NCBI RefSeq assembly: GCF_019931065.1
Contig: NZ_JAIOUQ010000014.1
Coordinates: forward strand, 112,841-176,840
DNA from: Methanobacterium spitsbergense
GTDB taxonomy: Archaea > Methanobacteriota > Methanobacteria > Methanobacteriales > Methanobacteriaceae
Direction: 5' to 3'
Length of the DNA stretch: 64,000 nucleotides
How positions within the stretch are numbered: the stretch's first letter is position 1; each line of letters starts with the position of its first letter. The notes below the pieces were generated by a model. It saw only the letters and a program-made list of their open reading frames with translations. It did not search any database and had not been told where the DNA came from. The translations under genes were made by a program, and so were the position numbers. Of the stretch, positions 16,355-25,626 are shown piece after piece.

Positions 16355-16518
16355 ATGAGAAAAATTAAGAAATGTCCAAAATGTGGTATAAAGGACTAAT
16401 GGATTGTGTCAATTCAATGCTACCAAGTGGAGAAATATGCAACTGTCCTAAATGTGACAATCGGTTTGGAAAAGGAAAAAATAATATACCCAACTATAGC
16501 AACAATTTGACAATCTAG
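16355..16518 (+). pseudogene. Small zinc-ribbon gene split at a TAATG overlap
   Basis: AGGAGGGA strongly precedes the ATG at 16355, which opens only 14 codons (MRKIKKCPKCGIKD). The stop TAA at 16397 overlaps an ATG at 16399 in the -1 frame, which opens a 39-codon frame containing MDCVNSMLPSGEICNCPKCD. The two CPKC knuckles needed for one zinc ribbon are thus in different frames. A one-base indel in a former small zinc-ribbon gene explains this best. Coupled translation of two half ribbons is the alternative. Confidence 0.55.
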
Positions 16519-16748
16519 AACAGTACTAACCATTACTTTTTAATTTCTATTATGGTCAAAACAAGAATTTAATGGCCTCAGAAGAAGTAAGCCAATCTCA
16601 TGTTTCAATATATCCATACAAAAACTAAAAATGGAAAACAGCACAAAAAACTCTAAAAAATTAACCACACAATAATTACTTCTCGATAACTAAAAAAAAG
16701 GAAATAAAAAAAAATTTAATTCTTAATTTTATGACTTTTTTTTACTTA

Positions 16749-18503
16749 CTACCCTTTTTTTGAATCCTTCAATTCTTCAACTTCTTCAGGATTTTCCATT
16801 CCATGAATATAGGTTCCTCCACGAAGCCATGATAACAAAGCAGCCACAGCACAGAAAGCCGCACCAATATAAAATGATAGTTTAAGTGCAGGCATAAATG
16901 CAGTTGCAAAGGCCGATGGGAACCACGTTGTTCCTGTAATAGTGGTCTTAGTTGCAGCTGGTATTGAAGCCACAACTGAAGGCGGAAGATTTGCCAATAT
17001 GCTTTCAACTGGGTTGTAACCCAGGAAAGCTGAAAACAGAGCACCTGTAGGGGGTATATTACTCAGGACTGGTGCAAGTTTAACAGCTCCAATTGAAACC
17101 AGCGAAGCAGTCATTGCCTCAGGGAACCGTTGGGTAATTCCAACTATGAGTATGGTGAAGAACATGGCCATACTGGCTGTAAAAGCAGTGTTCATAACAG
17201 TTGTCATCATTCCAGATGCAACACCCCTGTCTTGGGCAGGTACAGAGTTCATAATAGATGCACTGTTGGGAGATCCAAACATACCATTACCAACACCCAT
17301 CATAAAGAGTGCTAATCCAAAATACACGTACTGGAAGTTGTAAGGAAGATCTGCAAGTACAAGGAATGAAAGGGTGGTTATAATCATTCCAATAGTTGCA
17401 ATCCATCTTGGACCATACTTATCAGAGAGCCAACCTGAAATTGGACCCATAATTATCACACCTGCAGTGAGTGGGAGCATGTAAATTCCGGCCCAGAAAG
17501 GTGTTGAAGCATAACTGTACCCATTTAATGGCAGCCAGATACCCTGCAATAGAAGTATGAGCATGAACATCATACCACCTCTTCCTAGGGCATTTAAAAG
17601 TGCAGCTGCATTGGCATAGGTAAACATTTTAATCTTAAAGAGATCCAAACGGAACATTGGAGACGGGACACGTCTTTCAATGAATGGAAATATAACCAGA
17701 AACACAAGACCTGCAACCATGGATGCAATTACCCAGGGATTGGCCCAGCCCATGGGATCATTTCCATAGGGCATTAATCCATAGGTAACTCCAACAAGCA
17801 GCAATGTAATTCCTAACACAAATACTGCATTACCCCAAATATCAAGTTTGGTTTTTGGAGCCTTAATAGATGTTTCTTTAAGCTTCAATGAGGACCAGAT
17901 AGTACCAAGAATACCGAATGGTACACTCACCAGGAATACAAATCTCCAATCGAATATTGCAAGTATTCCACCCAGGATCAGCCCTATAAACTGACCTGAC
18001 ATCAATGCAACCATGTTTATCCCAAGAGCTTTACCCCTTTCATTGGATGGAAATGCATCGGTGAGTATTGCCGAACTGTTGGCCATAAATAAAGCACTTC
18101 CAACTGCCTGCACAATCCTGAATATGATAATTTCCAGTGCACCAGCATCTCCAGTAGAAGGAGTAAGATAGAGAAGTATAGATCCTACAGTAAATATTAG
18201 AAAACCTAATTTAAAGAGCTTAACTCGTCCATAAATATCTGACAACCTGCCGAAACTAAGGAGTAGCGTAGCTGTTACCAGACCGTATCCCATCAAAATC
18301 CAGAGAAGGTACTGGAAAGATGTTAAAGGATCGATATGAATTCCATTGAAAATAGCTGGAAGCGAAATGAGAACAATACTCATATTTATCATTCCCATCA
18401 ACGATGCTATAATCACATTAGAAAGGGCTATCCATTTATAATCTATTCCCCGCCCACTTTTACCAACTGAATCATTACTTGTACCATTATTATTTCCATT
18501 CAA
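16749..18503 (-). CDS. DHA2-type MFS multidrug exporter
   Basis: A 584-aa major facilitator protein with about 14 hydrophobic helices, the number typical of the DHA2 (EmrB/QacA) drug:proton antiporters. The loop 2-3 motif reads [12 protein letters not shown] near residue 84, with a related [11 protein letters not shown] in the second half. The C terminus is cytoplasmic and acidic. A TTG start is used, four bases after GGTGTGA. No regulator gene is adjacent. The substrate cannot be predicted from sequence. A likely role is export of toxic organic compounds from the cytoplasmic membrane. Confidence 0.88.
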   Translation of the reverse strand: MNGNNNGTSNDSVGKSGRGIDYKWIALSNVIIASLMGMINMSIVLISLPAIFNGIHIDPLTSFQYLLWILMGYGLVTATLLLSFGRLSDIYGRVKLFKLGFLIFTVGSILLYLTPSTGDAGALEIIIFRIVQAVGSALFMANSSAILTDAFPSNERGKALGINMVALMSGQFIGLILGGILAIFDWRFVFLVSVPFGILGTIWSSLKLKETSIKAPKTKLDIWGNAVFVLGITLLLVGVTYGLMPYGNDPMGWANPWVIASMVAGLVFLVIFPFIERRVPSPMFRLDLFKIKMFTYANAAALLNALGRGGMMFMLILLLQGIWLPLNGYSYASTPFWAGIYMLPLTAGVIIMGPISGWLSDKYGPRWIATIGMIITTLSFLVLADLPYNFQYVYFGLALFMMGVGNGMFGSPNSASIMNSVPAQDRGVASGMMTTVMNTAFTASMAMFFTILIVGITQRFPEAMTASLVSIGAVKLAPVLSNIPPTGALFSAFLGYNPVESILANLPPSVVASIPAATKTTITGTTWFPSAFATAFMPALKLSFYIGAAFCAVAALLSWLRGGTYIHGMENPEEVEELKDSKKG

Positions 18504-18613
18504 AGTGTCACACCTTCATATAAACTTATTTTAAACCATAGAACAATATATAAGAATTAAATTTAATTAAAGATTATTATTTATAATTAGAATAAACTGT
18601 TAAGATTTTACAG

Positions 18614-19075
18614 TCATGGAATCACTAAAACAGGTTTCTTAGTTTCCCTAACAACCCGTTCAGTTACACTTCCCAGAGTATATCTATCTAGACCATGTTT
18701 ACCTGAAGCACCCATTACTACAAGATCAAAGTTTTCAGATTCTATCATATTGAGTATTGCATTGTAAGGTCTTCCCTCTTCAATAACTGCGGTTATTTTA
18801 ATGTTTTTATAACCTTTCTCAGCTTCAAGTATTTTTAATTTTTCTTTAAACTCATAGGCATATTTTTTTCCTTCTTCCTTCAAGGGTTCGTATAATGTTT
18901 CGTTTGAACCAGGTACTATTGATAAAGGTAAAACACCAATTCTTGGACTGTAAAGTTCATAAACATATAAAACTACAATTTCGGCGTTGCTGGTATTTGC
19001 TAACCATAAAGCATGTTTACCTGCCTTTTCTGCATTTAATGAACCATCTGTGGGTAATAAAATTTTTTTGTACAT
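18614..19075 (-). CDS. Universal stress protein (UspA family)
   Basis: A 153-aa single-domain Usp. It begins MYKKILLPTDGSLNAEKAG and ends with the ATP-binding signature VVMGASGKHGLDRYTLGSVTERVV followed by the KPVLVIP strand. The G-2x-G-9x-G(S/T) pattern, here GASGKHGLDRYTLGS, marks the nucleotide-binding subgroup. Such proteins act as dimers in the cytoplasm in stress adaptation. GGAG precedes the ATG. Its 5' side faces MITE copy 2 about 110 bases away. Confidence 0.92.
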   Translation of the reverse strand: MYKKILLPTDGSLNAEKAGKHALWLANTSNAEIVVLYVYELYSPRIGVLPLSIVPGSNETLYEPLKEEGKKYAYEFKEKLKILEAEKGYKNIKITAVIEEGRPYNAILNMIESENFDLVVMGASGKHGLDRYTLGSVTERVVRETKKPVLVIP

Positions 19076-19183
19076 GTATCTTGCTCCACTAATATTATTT
19101 GTTTTTGAACATAAAAATTTAATATATCAAGATGTTTAGGATGGGAATATCTAAATTGTAAAAATATATCCCAGTAATTTTAT

Positions 19184-19411
19184 CTTAATGTTGGAGAAGA
19201 CCCCATCCGTGAGGGTGGGGATGAATCCAACCACTACATATAAATAATAATTTAACAATAATTAATATTATCGTATGCGATAACCAAGCATACTACACTT
19301 AATCTAATCAGTACCGTAGGAACTACGGAAATTAAAGCTTCTCTGAAAAAAACCACATTAGTGGATTTAATGAAGGAAGAAGCTCCTTCCGAAAGGGAGG
19401 GGTAGTTCACT
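19184..19411 (+). mobile_element. TnpB-derived 228-bp MITE, copy 2
   Basis: Base-for-base identical to copy 1, again after a TTTAT flank and ending TTCACT. Perfect identity of two copies 7.4 kb apart implies very recent mobility or gene conversion. The omegaRNA hairpins are intact and the abutting potential guide begins TTAAAACCATATGATC. It lies between the Usp gene and an apparently empty region. Confidence 0.88.
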
Positions 19412-19813
19412 TTAAAACCATATGATCTAGGAAAGATTTCACTACTGAAACCTAGTTAATTATTGTATAGAGCAAACTGGAATTTGCTCTGTTAAAACGA
19501 CCAAAACCAGTTAAGATCGCAATAATATCATACCTTCCAACAAATATGAAGGAACAACCAACACCAAAACACAATGACTTCTAACTTGGTGGTGATGTAA
19601 CACAATCAAAAACGCTATTAATATAAATTCAATTAAATTATTAATTCTAAAAAAGATTAATATTTCAAATTTTTAATAGCAAAGAATACTCCATACATTA
19701 ATTCGGTATTTTTATCTTTTATAACTTGGTATTTTAATAAGCTATGGGATCTAAAAAAAGAAAAAGAATAATTAAATTGTTATAAAAAAAATTTAAATGT
19801 TTAAAATATTTGT
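19412..19813. other. Region without a recognised gene, contains a hairpin
   Basis: About 400 bases with no convincing coding frame. An 8-bp perfect inverted repeat AGAGCAAA/TTTGCTCT with a six-base loop lies at 19469-19490, and CCTTC/GAAGG at about 19530-19550. GGTGGTGAT near 19589 looks like a ribosome binding site but opens no frame. It could be the remains of a gene or a small RNA; neither can be shown. Confidence 0.3.
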
Positions 19814-20512
19814 TTATTCACCTTCTTTCATTTCTAAAGGATAAATTAACCCTTTAAATCTACTTCCAAAGATACGGCTATAAGAACTCAATATAATGTT
19901 GATAGCAGTGAAAATTAGGTAATAAAAGATATTTCCTAACGATCCCGGATTGATGGTTGGCATTAACAGAGTTAATGTGAAAAGGCTGATTATGTTTACA
20001 ATTAAAGAGTATACTAATATATATGCTAAGTATTTCTTCCATCCAATTTTATTTATTAGATGAAATATTTTTTTAAAATCAAATGCAGCCATAAAACGTT
20101 TTTCATAGACCATATTCGCTAATCCTATGATAAAAACAATACTAACTAAAAATCCAACTATCATAAGTAGGATCATATTTATTGGATTTGTTAATGTAAG
20201 AGTTGTTGAAAGAGCATTTAGATCTAATCTGTTTAAGAGTAAAAAAGCAATAATTAGCGAAGGAATTCCATAAATTAAATTGATCACATAATATTTTATA
20301 CCTGGCACTATTAAATCACCAGCTTTATCATAATCGGGAAGGCCGCTCTTGCCTTTCATAGTATGATCTATAATTTTTAATAAATATCCATAGCCAACCA
20401 AAGCAGGAATAAGTAAAAATGATCCCAAAAATAGAAGCAATAATACTATAAATCTTTTTAAATCGGTAAATGGATAACTAAGTGAATCTATGAATACATC
20501 TTTAAAATTCAT
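19814..20512 (-). CDS. DUF4013 membrane protein
   Basis: A 232-aa protein with about six helices. The N-terminal part reads SLSYPFTDLKRFIVLLLL, then YLLKIIDHTMKGKSGLPDY and a following GDLIVPGIKYYVINLIYGIP, the signature of the DUF4013 family common in methanogens and halophiles. AGGAGG lies nine bases before the ATG. The function of the family is unknown. A paralogue is encoded at 37977-38639. It appears to be a single-gene unit with a typical T-rich end. Confidence 0.82.
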   Translation of the reverse strand: MNFKDVFIDSLSYPFTDLKRFIVLLLLFLGSFLLIPALVGYGYLLKIIDHTMKGKSGLPDYDKAGDLIVPGIKYYVINLIYGIPSLIIAFLLLNRLDLNALSTTLTLTNPINMILLMIVGFLVSIVFIIGLANMVYEKRFMAAFDFKKIFHLINKIGWKKYLAYILVYSLIVNIISLFTLTLLMPTINPGSLGNIFYYLIFTAINIILSSYSRIFGSRFKGLIYPLEMKEGE

Positions 20513-20741
20513 ACTATGTAACCTCCTATTAACAACAAATAAATGTTCAGTATTTAAATATTTATAGTTATGTCATATTCCAATCTAAAAAGCAAAATTA
20601 GAAATTTTAATCAAATAAAAATTTTATATTAGTTCCAAATAATTGGTTGGCTGTTACAATGGTTTAGAAGAACCAGAACCATAAAAATGCCCCCAATTGG
20701 GTATTTAGTTATTTTTAAAAAAAATTAATTCTGAGATATGA

Positions 20742-21493
20742 TTATTTTTTACCATAGATAATTCCAATGGTACCTACCATAAATGGTAAATTCAAAGCTC
20801 TAGGAATGAATTTAGAATCTTTGGTGCTTGAAAACTCAACACTTTCAACTCCCCCGCTTCTGATTGTCTCCAACAGATCCTCAATATCGCCATATATTCT
20901 CTTCTCATGGAAAAGATCTTGAAATGCGAATGTACCACCTTTTTTTACCACTCTTAAAGCTTCTTAAATAACATCTCTCTTATCCTTTGTATCTTGTACT
21001 TCATGAAAAACAAGATTACTGACTGCAGCATCAAAATAATTATTTTCAAATGGCAAATCAGATGCTGAAGCTTTTTGGAAAGTTATCCTGTCTTGGACAC
21101 CCTCAATTTTTGCATTTTTTTCACAAACTTTTAGTGAAAAATCCCACATCCCACCCCAATAATCAATGCCTGTAACATGGGCTTTAGAATATTTTTTTGC
21201 AGCTTTAATACTAAGCGGTGCATTTCCACATCCTATATCAATTAACTTACCGTTACCATCCCAGCTTAAACAGTCTAAAACCAGATCATGTATCTTAGAC
21301 TGTAGATTCCCCCCCCATTTGGAGAGAATTTATTCCTTGCATAGATGAAGTACGCTGTACAAATAAAGAAAAAAATCGCCCCAATTATGGATAAAAGGAA
21401 TAAAAATGAGGATAATAATAAAAAGACTCCCAAAAATCCTGCAATCTAAATAGATTTTATAGGCACCCAATTACCATAGTCTGGTTTTTCCAT
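20742..21493 (-). pseudogene. Membrane-anchored SAM methyltransferase, triply broken
   Basis: Reading the minus strand from an ATG at 21493 gives a continuous methyltransferase only if three lesions are ignored: an in-frame TAG at 21446-21448 (codon 16), a frame change at a run of eight G at 21309-21316, and an in-frame TAA at 20964-20966. The restored protein has a membrane segment, then KLIDIGCGNAPLSI (motif I), VTGIDYWGGMWDFS, FDAAVSNLVFHEV and ALRVVKKGGTFAFQDLF. It resembles class I SAM methyltransferases with an N-terminal helix. Three independent defects make it a true pseudogene rather than a sequencing error. Confidence 0.85.
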
Positions 21494-21572
21494 AGATATA
21501 TCTCATCATCCCATTTCATTAAAATAACCATAATTTAATATTTCATTTAATTATTTGGGGAAAGCATTTATT

Positions 21573-22937
21573 TTATATATTTTCAAATGCCCGAATCATT
21601 TCTTGTTTAAGTTTCTTTTGATAGATATCCTTCCGTATACTGGGTATTTTGGATATTAGAATAAGTATCATGTTTTGGACTCTTATTTTCATATCTTTCT
21701 GGGGAAAATCATATAATCCATTTTCACTGTAGTACTTGTGATCAGCCTGGAATGGAAATCTAAGCCTTCCATAGATAGCATCCCTGAATATTTTCATTCC
21801 ACCTACACCAAGGAAAGTTGAAGGTTTAACATAATTGGAACTAGCAGATCTAATAACTTGCCTTGCAAGGTTTTGTAATGCCATGTCAATTTCATTTGAA
21901 TCCTCAGATTCGTCTGTTACAAAGTCCACAAGATTGGCTTCCTGCCATTGGCTGTAACCATCCATGATTTCACGCAGATTTGAATTTTGATTCAATGGTC
22001 CTGAAATAATGAATCCCAACTGTTTATCTTTAAAAATTGGAATATGGGTGTTGAAAAATCCCCTGTCAAAGAACTCTTTCCACGTACTTGATAAGTAACG
22101 GTCTTCAATGGTACCTGCAAAGATAATGACATCAAAACCCTTTAATTTATTGTAAAAGTCAATAAAATCATCTTTACCCTCATATACACAAACATTGTTA
22201 TAGCCACACTGTAAACATCCTAGACAACTGCCTTTAATATCGATATCATTTAAATTGAAGTACTCGACATTATCTAATGAGTTTTTAAAGGTTTTAACCA
22301 TTGAATTTAAATTAGAATCATCTTTAATTAAATCTGAAATCACAACAACCTTTTGGTTATGATTATCTATTTTTTCGGGGCTTAAACTGGGTTTGTATTG
22401 GAATTCTTTTTTAGATATTGGTAAATAATTTTTAGTTGTAACCACACCAGATTTGATATCTTCAAAGAAGTTTCTTGCAAAGGTTGTTAAATTTTTTCTT
22501 TCACTTTCCTTGAACAAGTCTTCCATATCTGCAGAGTAGTATCCTAAATATTTCATATCAAGGTCATCACATATAGCATTCATGTAATTATGTGCTGTAT
22601 GGTCATAGAAATGTATTGAAGTTGTTAATACACTAGTATATTTATTTTTAAAAGCATATTGTACTTGCTTTTCTGTTATCATTTCTATAAATCTTTTGTA
22701 CTGGGCTGCAACTAGGAAAACATAGAGTGGAAATGCCCATAAAATTCCATCTGCACTGTCTATTTCACTTATAATTTCTTTAAAATATGCTTCGTTCCTT
22801 TCAATCTTTTTTATTCTTTCAGATATGTTCATTATTTTCAATTCATGTTCTGGAAACTTTTCCTGTATAAACTTAACATACTGCATTGTAACACTAACAT
22901 TCCCCTTGGGACTTCCATTTAAAACAATTATTTTCAT
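21573..22937 (-). CDS. Double-domain flavodoxin-like NAD(P)H oxidoreductase
   Basis: A 454-aa protein with two flavodoxin-like FMN domains. The first (residues 1-160) starts MKIIVLNGSPKGNVSVTMQY, with the phosphate loop GSPKGNVS. The second (about 200-330) has VVVISDLIKDDSNLNS, a Cys-rich segment CLGCLQCGYNNVCVY near residue 240 that could hold an iron-sulfur cluster, and DVIIFAGTIEDRYLSSTWKEFFDRG. It is related to NADPH-dependent FMN reductases and iron-sulfur flavoproteins. The start overlaps the stop of the tetR gene by four bases (ATGA), so both are co-translated. It is the likely target of that regulator. Confidence 0.8.
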   Translation of the reverse strand: MKIIVLNGSPKGNVSVTMQYVKFIQEKFPEHELKIMNISERIKKIERNEAYFKEIISEIDSADGILWAFPLYVFLVAAQYKRFIEMITEKQVQYAFKNKYTSVLTTSIHFYDHTAHNYMNAICDDLDMKYLGYYSADMEDLFKESERKNLTTFARNFFEDIKSGVVTTKNYLPISKKEFQYKPSLSPEKIDNHNQKVVVISDLIKDDSNLNSMVKTFKNSLDNVEYFNLNDIDIKGSCLGCLQCGYNNVCVYEGKDDFIDFYNKLKGFDVIIFAGTIEDRYLSSTWKEFFDRGFFNTHIPIFKDKQLGFIISGPLNQNSNLREIMDGYSQWQEANLVDFVTDESEDSNEIDMALQNLARQVIRSASSNYVKPSTFLGVGGMKIFRDAIYGRLRFPFQADHKYYSENGLYDFPQKDMKIRVQNMILILISKIPSIRKDIYQKKLKQEMIRAFENI

Positions 22938-23584
22938 ATATTATTCTCCTTATCATTATTTTCGATTGAATTACCCATTAATTTAAAGGAGTGGCGTATA
23001 AATTCTTCTTTATTTATTCCCATGGACTTAATTGCAAACTCTGTATTCTTTGATAACTGCAGTATGGCGGTTGTTGATTCTATCAGATATAAAGCGGTCA
23101 TGAACGTGTCAATATCTGCCCTTATTGTTCCATCTTTCTTTCCTGTCTCAATTGCATTGCACATGATTGTTAATTGTTTTGTGCTGTATTCTATCAGTTT
23201 TTCAAGGTTTATACTATCTTTAACCGGACTAAAATCGGCTTTTGCTTCCAGCAAAACCTTTGTGTAGTCTGGATATTCTTTGTAGAATTTGCAGTATGCT
23301 AAACCTGTTGCATAAATTTTTTTTATACCTGTATCTTGTGATGCAACTTCCTTATCCATCATATTTGCTAATATAATTGTACCACGAAGCACAACAGCAT
23401 AATAAAGGTCATCTTTATTTTTAAAATATCTGTACAAAGCGGGTTTGGTTAGTTCGAGTTTAGCTGCTATGGATTCCATTGTAGTTTTTTCATATCCCTT
23501 TGAAAAGAACTCATTTTCAGCAGCAACAACTATTTCATTTGTCTTTCTTTCTCTGTCCCGTTTTCTTCTCGGTGAAATTGAAAT
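22934..23584 (-). CDS. TetR-family repressor, apparent ATT start
   Basis: From the first ATG (23479) the protein would lack the first helix of its DNA-binding domain. Going upstream in frame, RKTNEIVVAAENEFFSKGYE completes a normal TetR domain followed by MESIAAKLELTKPALYRYF. No ATG, GTG or TTG exists between this point and an in-frame TAA at 23585-23587. The first codon after that stop is ATT at 23582-23584, seven bases after a strong GGAGGG. I therefore place the start at ATT, giving 216 aa. A start mutated from ATG is the alternative. It overlaps and precedes the flavoprotein gene and probably represses its own operon. Confidence 0.8.
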   Translation of the reverse strand: MSISPRRKRDRERKTNEIVVAAENEFFSKGYEKTTMESIAAKLELTKPALYRYFKNKDDLYYAVVLRGTIILANMMDKEVASQDTGIKKIYATGLAYCKFYKEYPDYTKVLLEAKADFSPVKDSINLEKLIEYSTKQLTIMCNAIETGKKDGTIRADIDTFMTALYLIESTTAILQLSKNTEFAIKSMGINKEEFIRHSFKLMGNSIENNDKENNI

Positions 23585-23613
23585 TTAGATTCCCTCCTTA
23601 AATTCTATAATAG

Positions 23614-23664
23614 GTTACTTATGGTAATTTAAGTTACCCACAGTAACATGTTACTCTTGGTAAC
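23614..23664 (-). promoter_or_regulatory. Triple palindromic operator of the tetR operon
   Basis: Three copies of a 15-bp palindrome GTTAC-N5-GTAAC stand in a row: 23614-23628 (last base differs), 23633-23647 and 23650-23664. Their centres are 19 and 17 bases apart. A TATA box (TTTATAA, 23672-23678, minus strand) lies just upstream, so the sites cover the expected transcription start and leader of tetR. Palindromes of this size are typical TetR operators. Repression by blocking polymerase is inferred. Confidence 0.85.
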
Positions 23665-23996
23665 TTTTCACTTATAAAGGTTTCTGAAAAATTCACAAAA
23701 TATTATTCTATGTAATGGCCTTGAAATTATCAAGGATGTCGTGAAAATTCGTGATCTATGATAAAAGTTCGAGAATAATCTTTTAAGGAACAAAATACGG
23801 AAATATGAAAAAAAATTTCTTGGTTGGTAAACTTTATTAATCCCAAATTCATTAATATAATGTAGAAAGTAATAATAAATATACAAAATTTATTAATTAT
23901 TTGGTGGTGATAAGAAGAGTGAAAATGGAACAAATTCATTAAATAATCATGATTTGGATTTGGTAGACAAACAAAAAGCATGGGAATGGTGATAAA

Positions 23997-24410
23997 GTGA
24001 AAATAATAAACAATAAAATTTTTATTTTAGTATTTATTGTAGGAATGATTCTGGCATTATCTATGGGTAATAACAACATCTTGCAATCAGGATATAGCAC
24101 AATACCAGCTGGGACTAATGGTATACCCACAGATCTAACAGTTAACAACATTCATGGATCAACTCATCATTATGTTTTTATTAAGGCATATTTAACAGAT
24201 AACCATGGAAAACCACTGTCTAATAAGATTATAGCATTTAATGTTGATAGTGATTCAAATATATACATTGCAGTAACAAGCACAAGTGGATATGCCTTAT
24301 TATATTATTACATATATCAAAGTAGCGGAACTTATCCGATTAATGCAAAGTTCCAGGAGGATCAAACTTATTCTGGAAGCACAAGCACCAGCATGTTAAC
24401 AGTAGAATAA
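23997..24410 (+). CDS. Secreted single Ig-like domain protein
   Basis: A 137-aa protein starting at GTG after GGTGAT. Residues 1-25 form a signal peptide or anchor (KIFILVFIVGMILALSMG). The rest is one beta-rich domain with FIKAYLTDNHGKPLSNKIIAF, SGYALLYYYI and a closing SGSTSTSMLTVE. This pattern (linker-strand, N-G-K-P-L, T..G.A) is that of bacterial/archaeal Big-type Ig domains found as repeats in surface adhesins. A one-domain secreted form is unusual. It might be a degenerated or minimal adhesin. It is exported and probably held at the cell surface. Confidence 0.7.
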   Translation: MKIINNKIFILVFIVGMILALSMGNNNILQSGYSTIPAGTNGIPTDLTVNNIHGSTHHYVFIKAYLTDNHGKPLSNKIIAFNVDSDSNIYIAVTSTSGYALLYYYIYQSSGTYPINAKFQEDQTYSGSTSTSMLTVE

Positions 24411-24636
24411 TTATCACTCTGAAAAATAACATGATAAAACAGTTCTATTAAGCAAGATCAATTAAACACAGATTTAAATAATGTTCCGGCATTTATAGTT
24501 TTACCATTCTAAACTTAAATGTCTAATTAACATGCTTTACGAATTGTTAGAATATATAAAAAATTCTAAAATAAAAATTTATATTATAACTTCAATTCCA
24601 GTACTATTAAAATAAAAAGGGAATTAATGGTGGATA

Positions 24637-25170
24637 TTAGAAATATCCTCCATTATTTATTAGACCTAGAGCAATCCTCCAGTAATATTTTGCAGGTGTT
24701 AAATTTGTACTTACATAGGATGTTTCTGATGGATGTCCTGAATAAAATTTGACCTCAGGACTTGTGTTAACAATTTTTAACCTATTTTTAGACACTTTGG
24801 TAATGGAATATTTTCCATTCCATGAATTTGTTTTTGTTTTGTAATGAACATTAACAATTATACTGCCCTGAGTTGATTGATATGTTTTCCAGGAATATGA
24901 GAAGATACCACCGCGTTCTTTCCAATATATTTTATTGGCTCCAGAATTTATAAGACGATATTTAGCTGTTGTTGAAACAGATTTTTTGACGGTACTTTTA
25001 ACATTGCTTACAGAGTGGGTTACGGGTGTAGAATATAAAACATTATTATCAGTATTTTTAACTATTTTTTGAGTAGAAATTGAATTAACACTAGTTGCAG
25101 CAGATGCTGAACCAACTAATAAAATTATAACTGAAATAAAAACTATTATTAAAACCATACCATTTTTCAT
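24637..25170 (-). CDS. Secreted hypothetical protein
   Basis: A 177-aa protein with a clear signal peptide (MKNGMVLIIVFISVIILLVG, cleavage likely after SASA). A Ser/Thr/Val-rich stretch follows, then a beta-rich C-terminal domain of about 100 residues with aromatic spacing (IYWKERGGIFSYSWKTYQ, GSIIVNVHYKTK, KYYWRIALGLINNGGYF). GGAGGGA precedes the ATG. No family is recognised. It is extracellular and lies in a group of secreted proteins that extends from 23997 to 26661. Confidence 0.65.
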   Translation of the reverse strand: MKNGMVLIIVFISVIILLVGSASAATSVNSISTQKIVKNTDNNVLYSTPVTHSVSNVKSTVKKSVSTTAKYRLINSGANKIYWKERGGIFSYSWKTYQSTQGSIIVNVHYKTKTNSWNGKYSITKVSKNRLKIVNTSPEVKFYSGHPSETSYVSTNLTPAKYYWRIALGLINNGGYF

Positions 25171-25626
25171 CTACTTCTCCCTCCTATACAAGTTAATACA
25201 AATTTTGATACAAGTGCACATTCACCCTATAACACTCTAATTCATCTTTGTTCTATCAAGTATATTAAGTTATGTATTACAACCAAGAAGTAATAAAAAA
25301 GAAAAATATCATCCTATTAACCAAAATAACCATAAATATCCAAAATCTGGAAAAATAGGGGAGGAATATAGGTAATAAAAGAAATTTAACATAAGATGCT
25401 AGAATATATTAAAAAGAAAAGGAGTTTAAAAATAGCCTTAAAATAAACACCAAAACAGAATATCAAAATATATCTAACAACTTACCTCCTGTTAATACAA
25501 AAAATTTATAATTAAATTTAACATTTTAAATTAATAACCATCAAATGAAAAATAACTGAGACCTAACTAACTTTTTGACGTATGTATCTATATTTCTATA
25601 TTAAATGTTAATCCGAGGTTTTGAGT
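25171..25626. other. AT-rich intergenic region
   Basis: About 450 bases with no recognisable gene between two divergently transcribed secreted-protein genes. Promoter elements for both must be here, but no single TATA box stands out. GAGGT at 25615-25619 is the binding site of the next gene. Confidence 0.4.

Noticed and set aside
20742..21149. Two separate small methyltransferase genes
   Set aside because: They are contiguous pieces of one protein separated by a single in-frame TAA, and the front part is also broken, so one pseudogene is the better reading.
23890..23996. A short peptide frame behind GGTGGTGAT upstream of the Ig-like protein gene
   Set aside because: The longer frame has no start codon and the one with GTG or ATG stops after seven codons.
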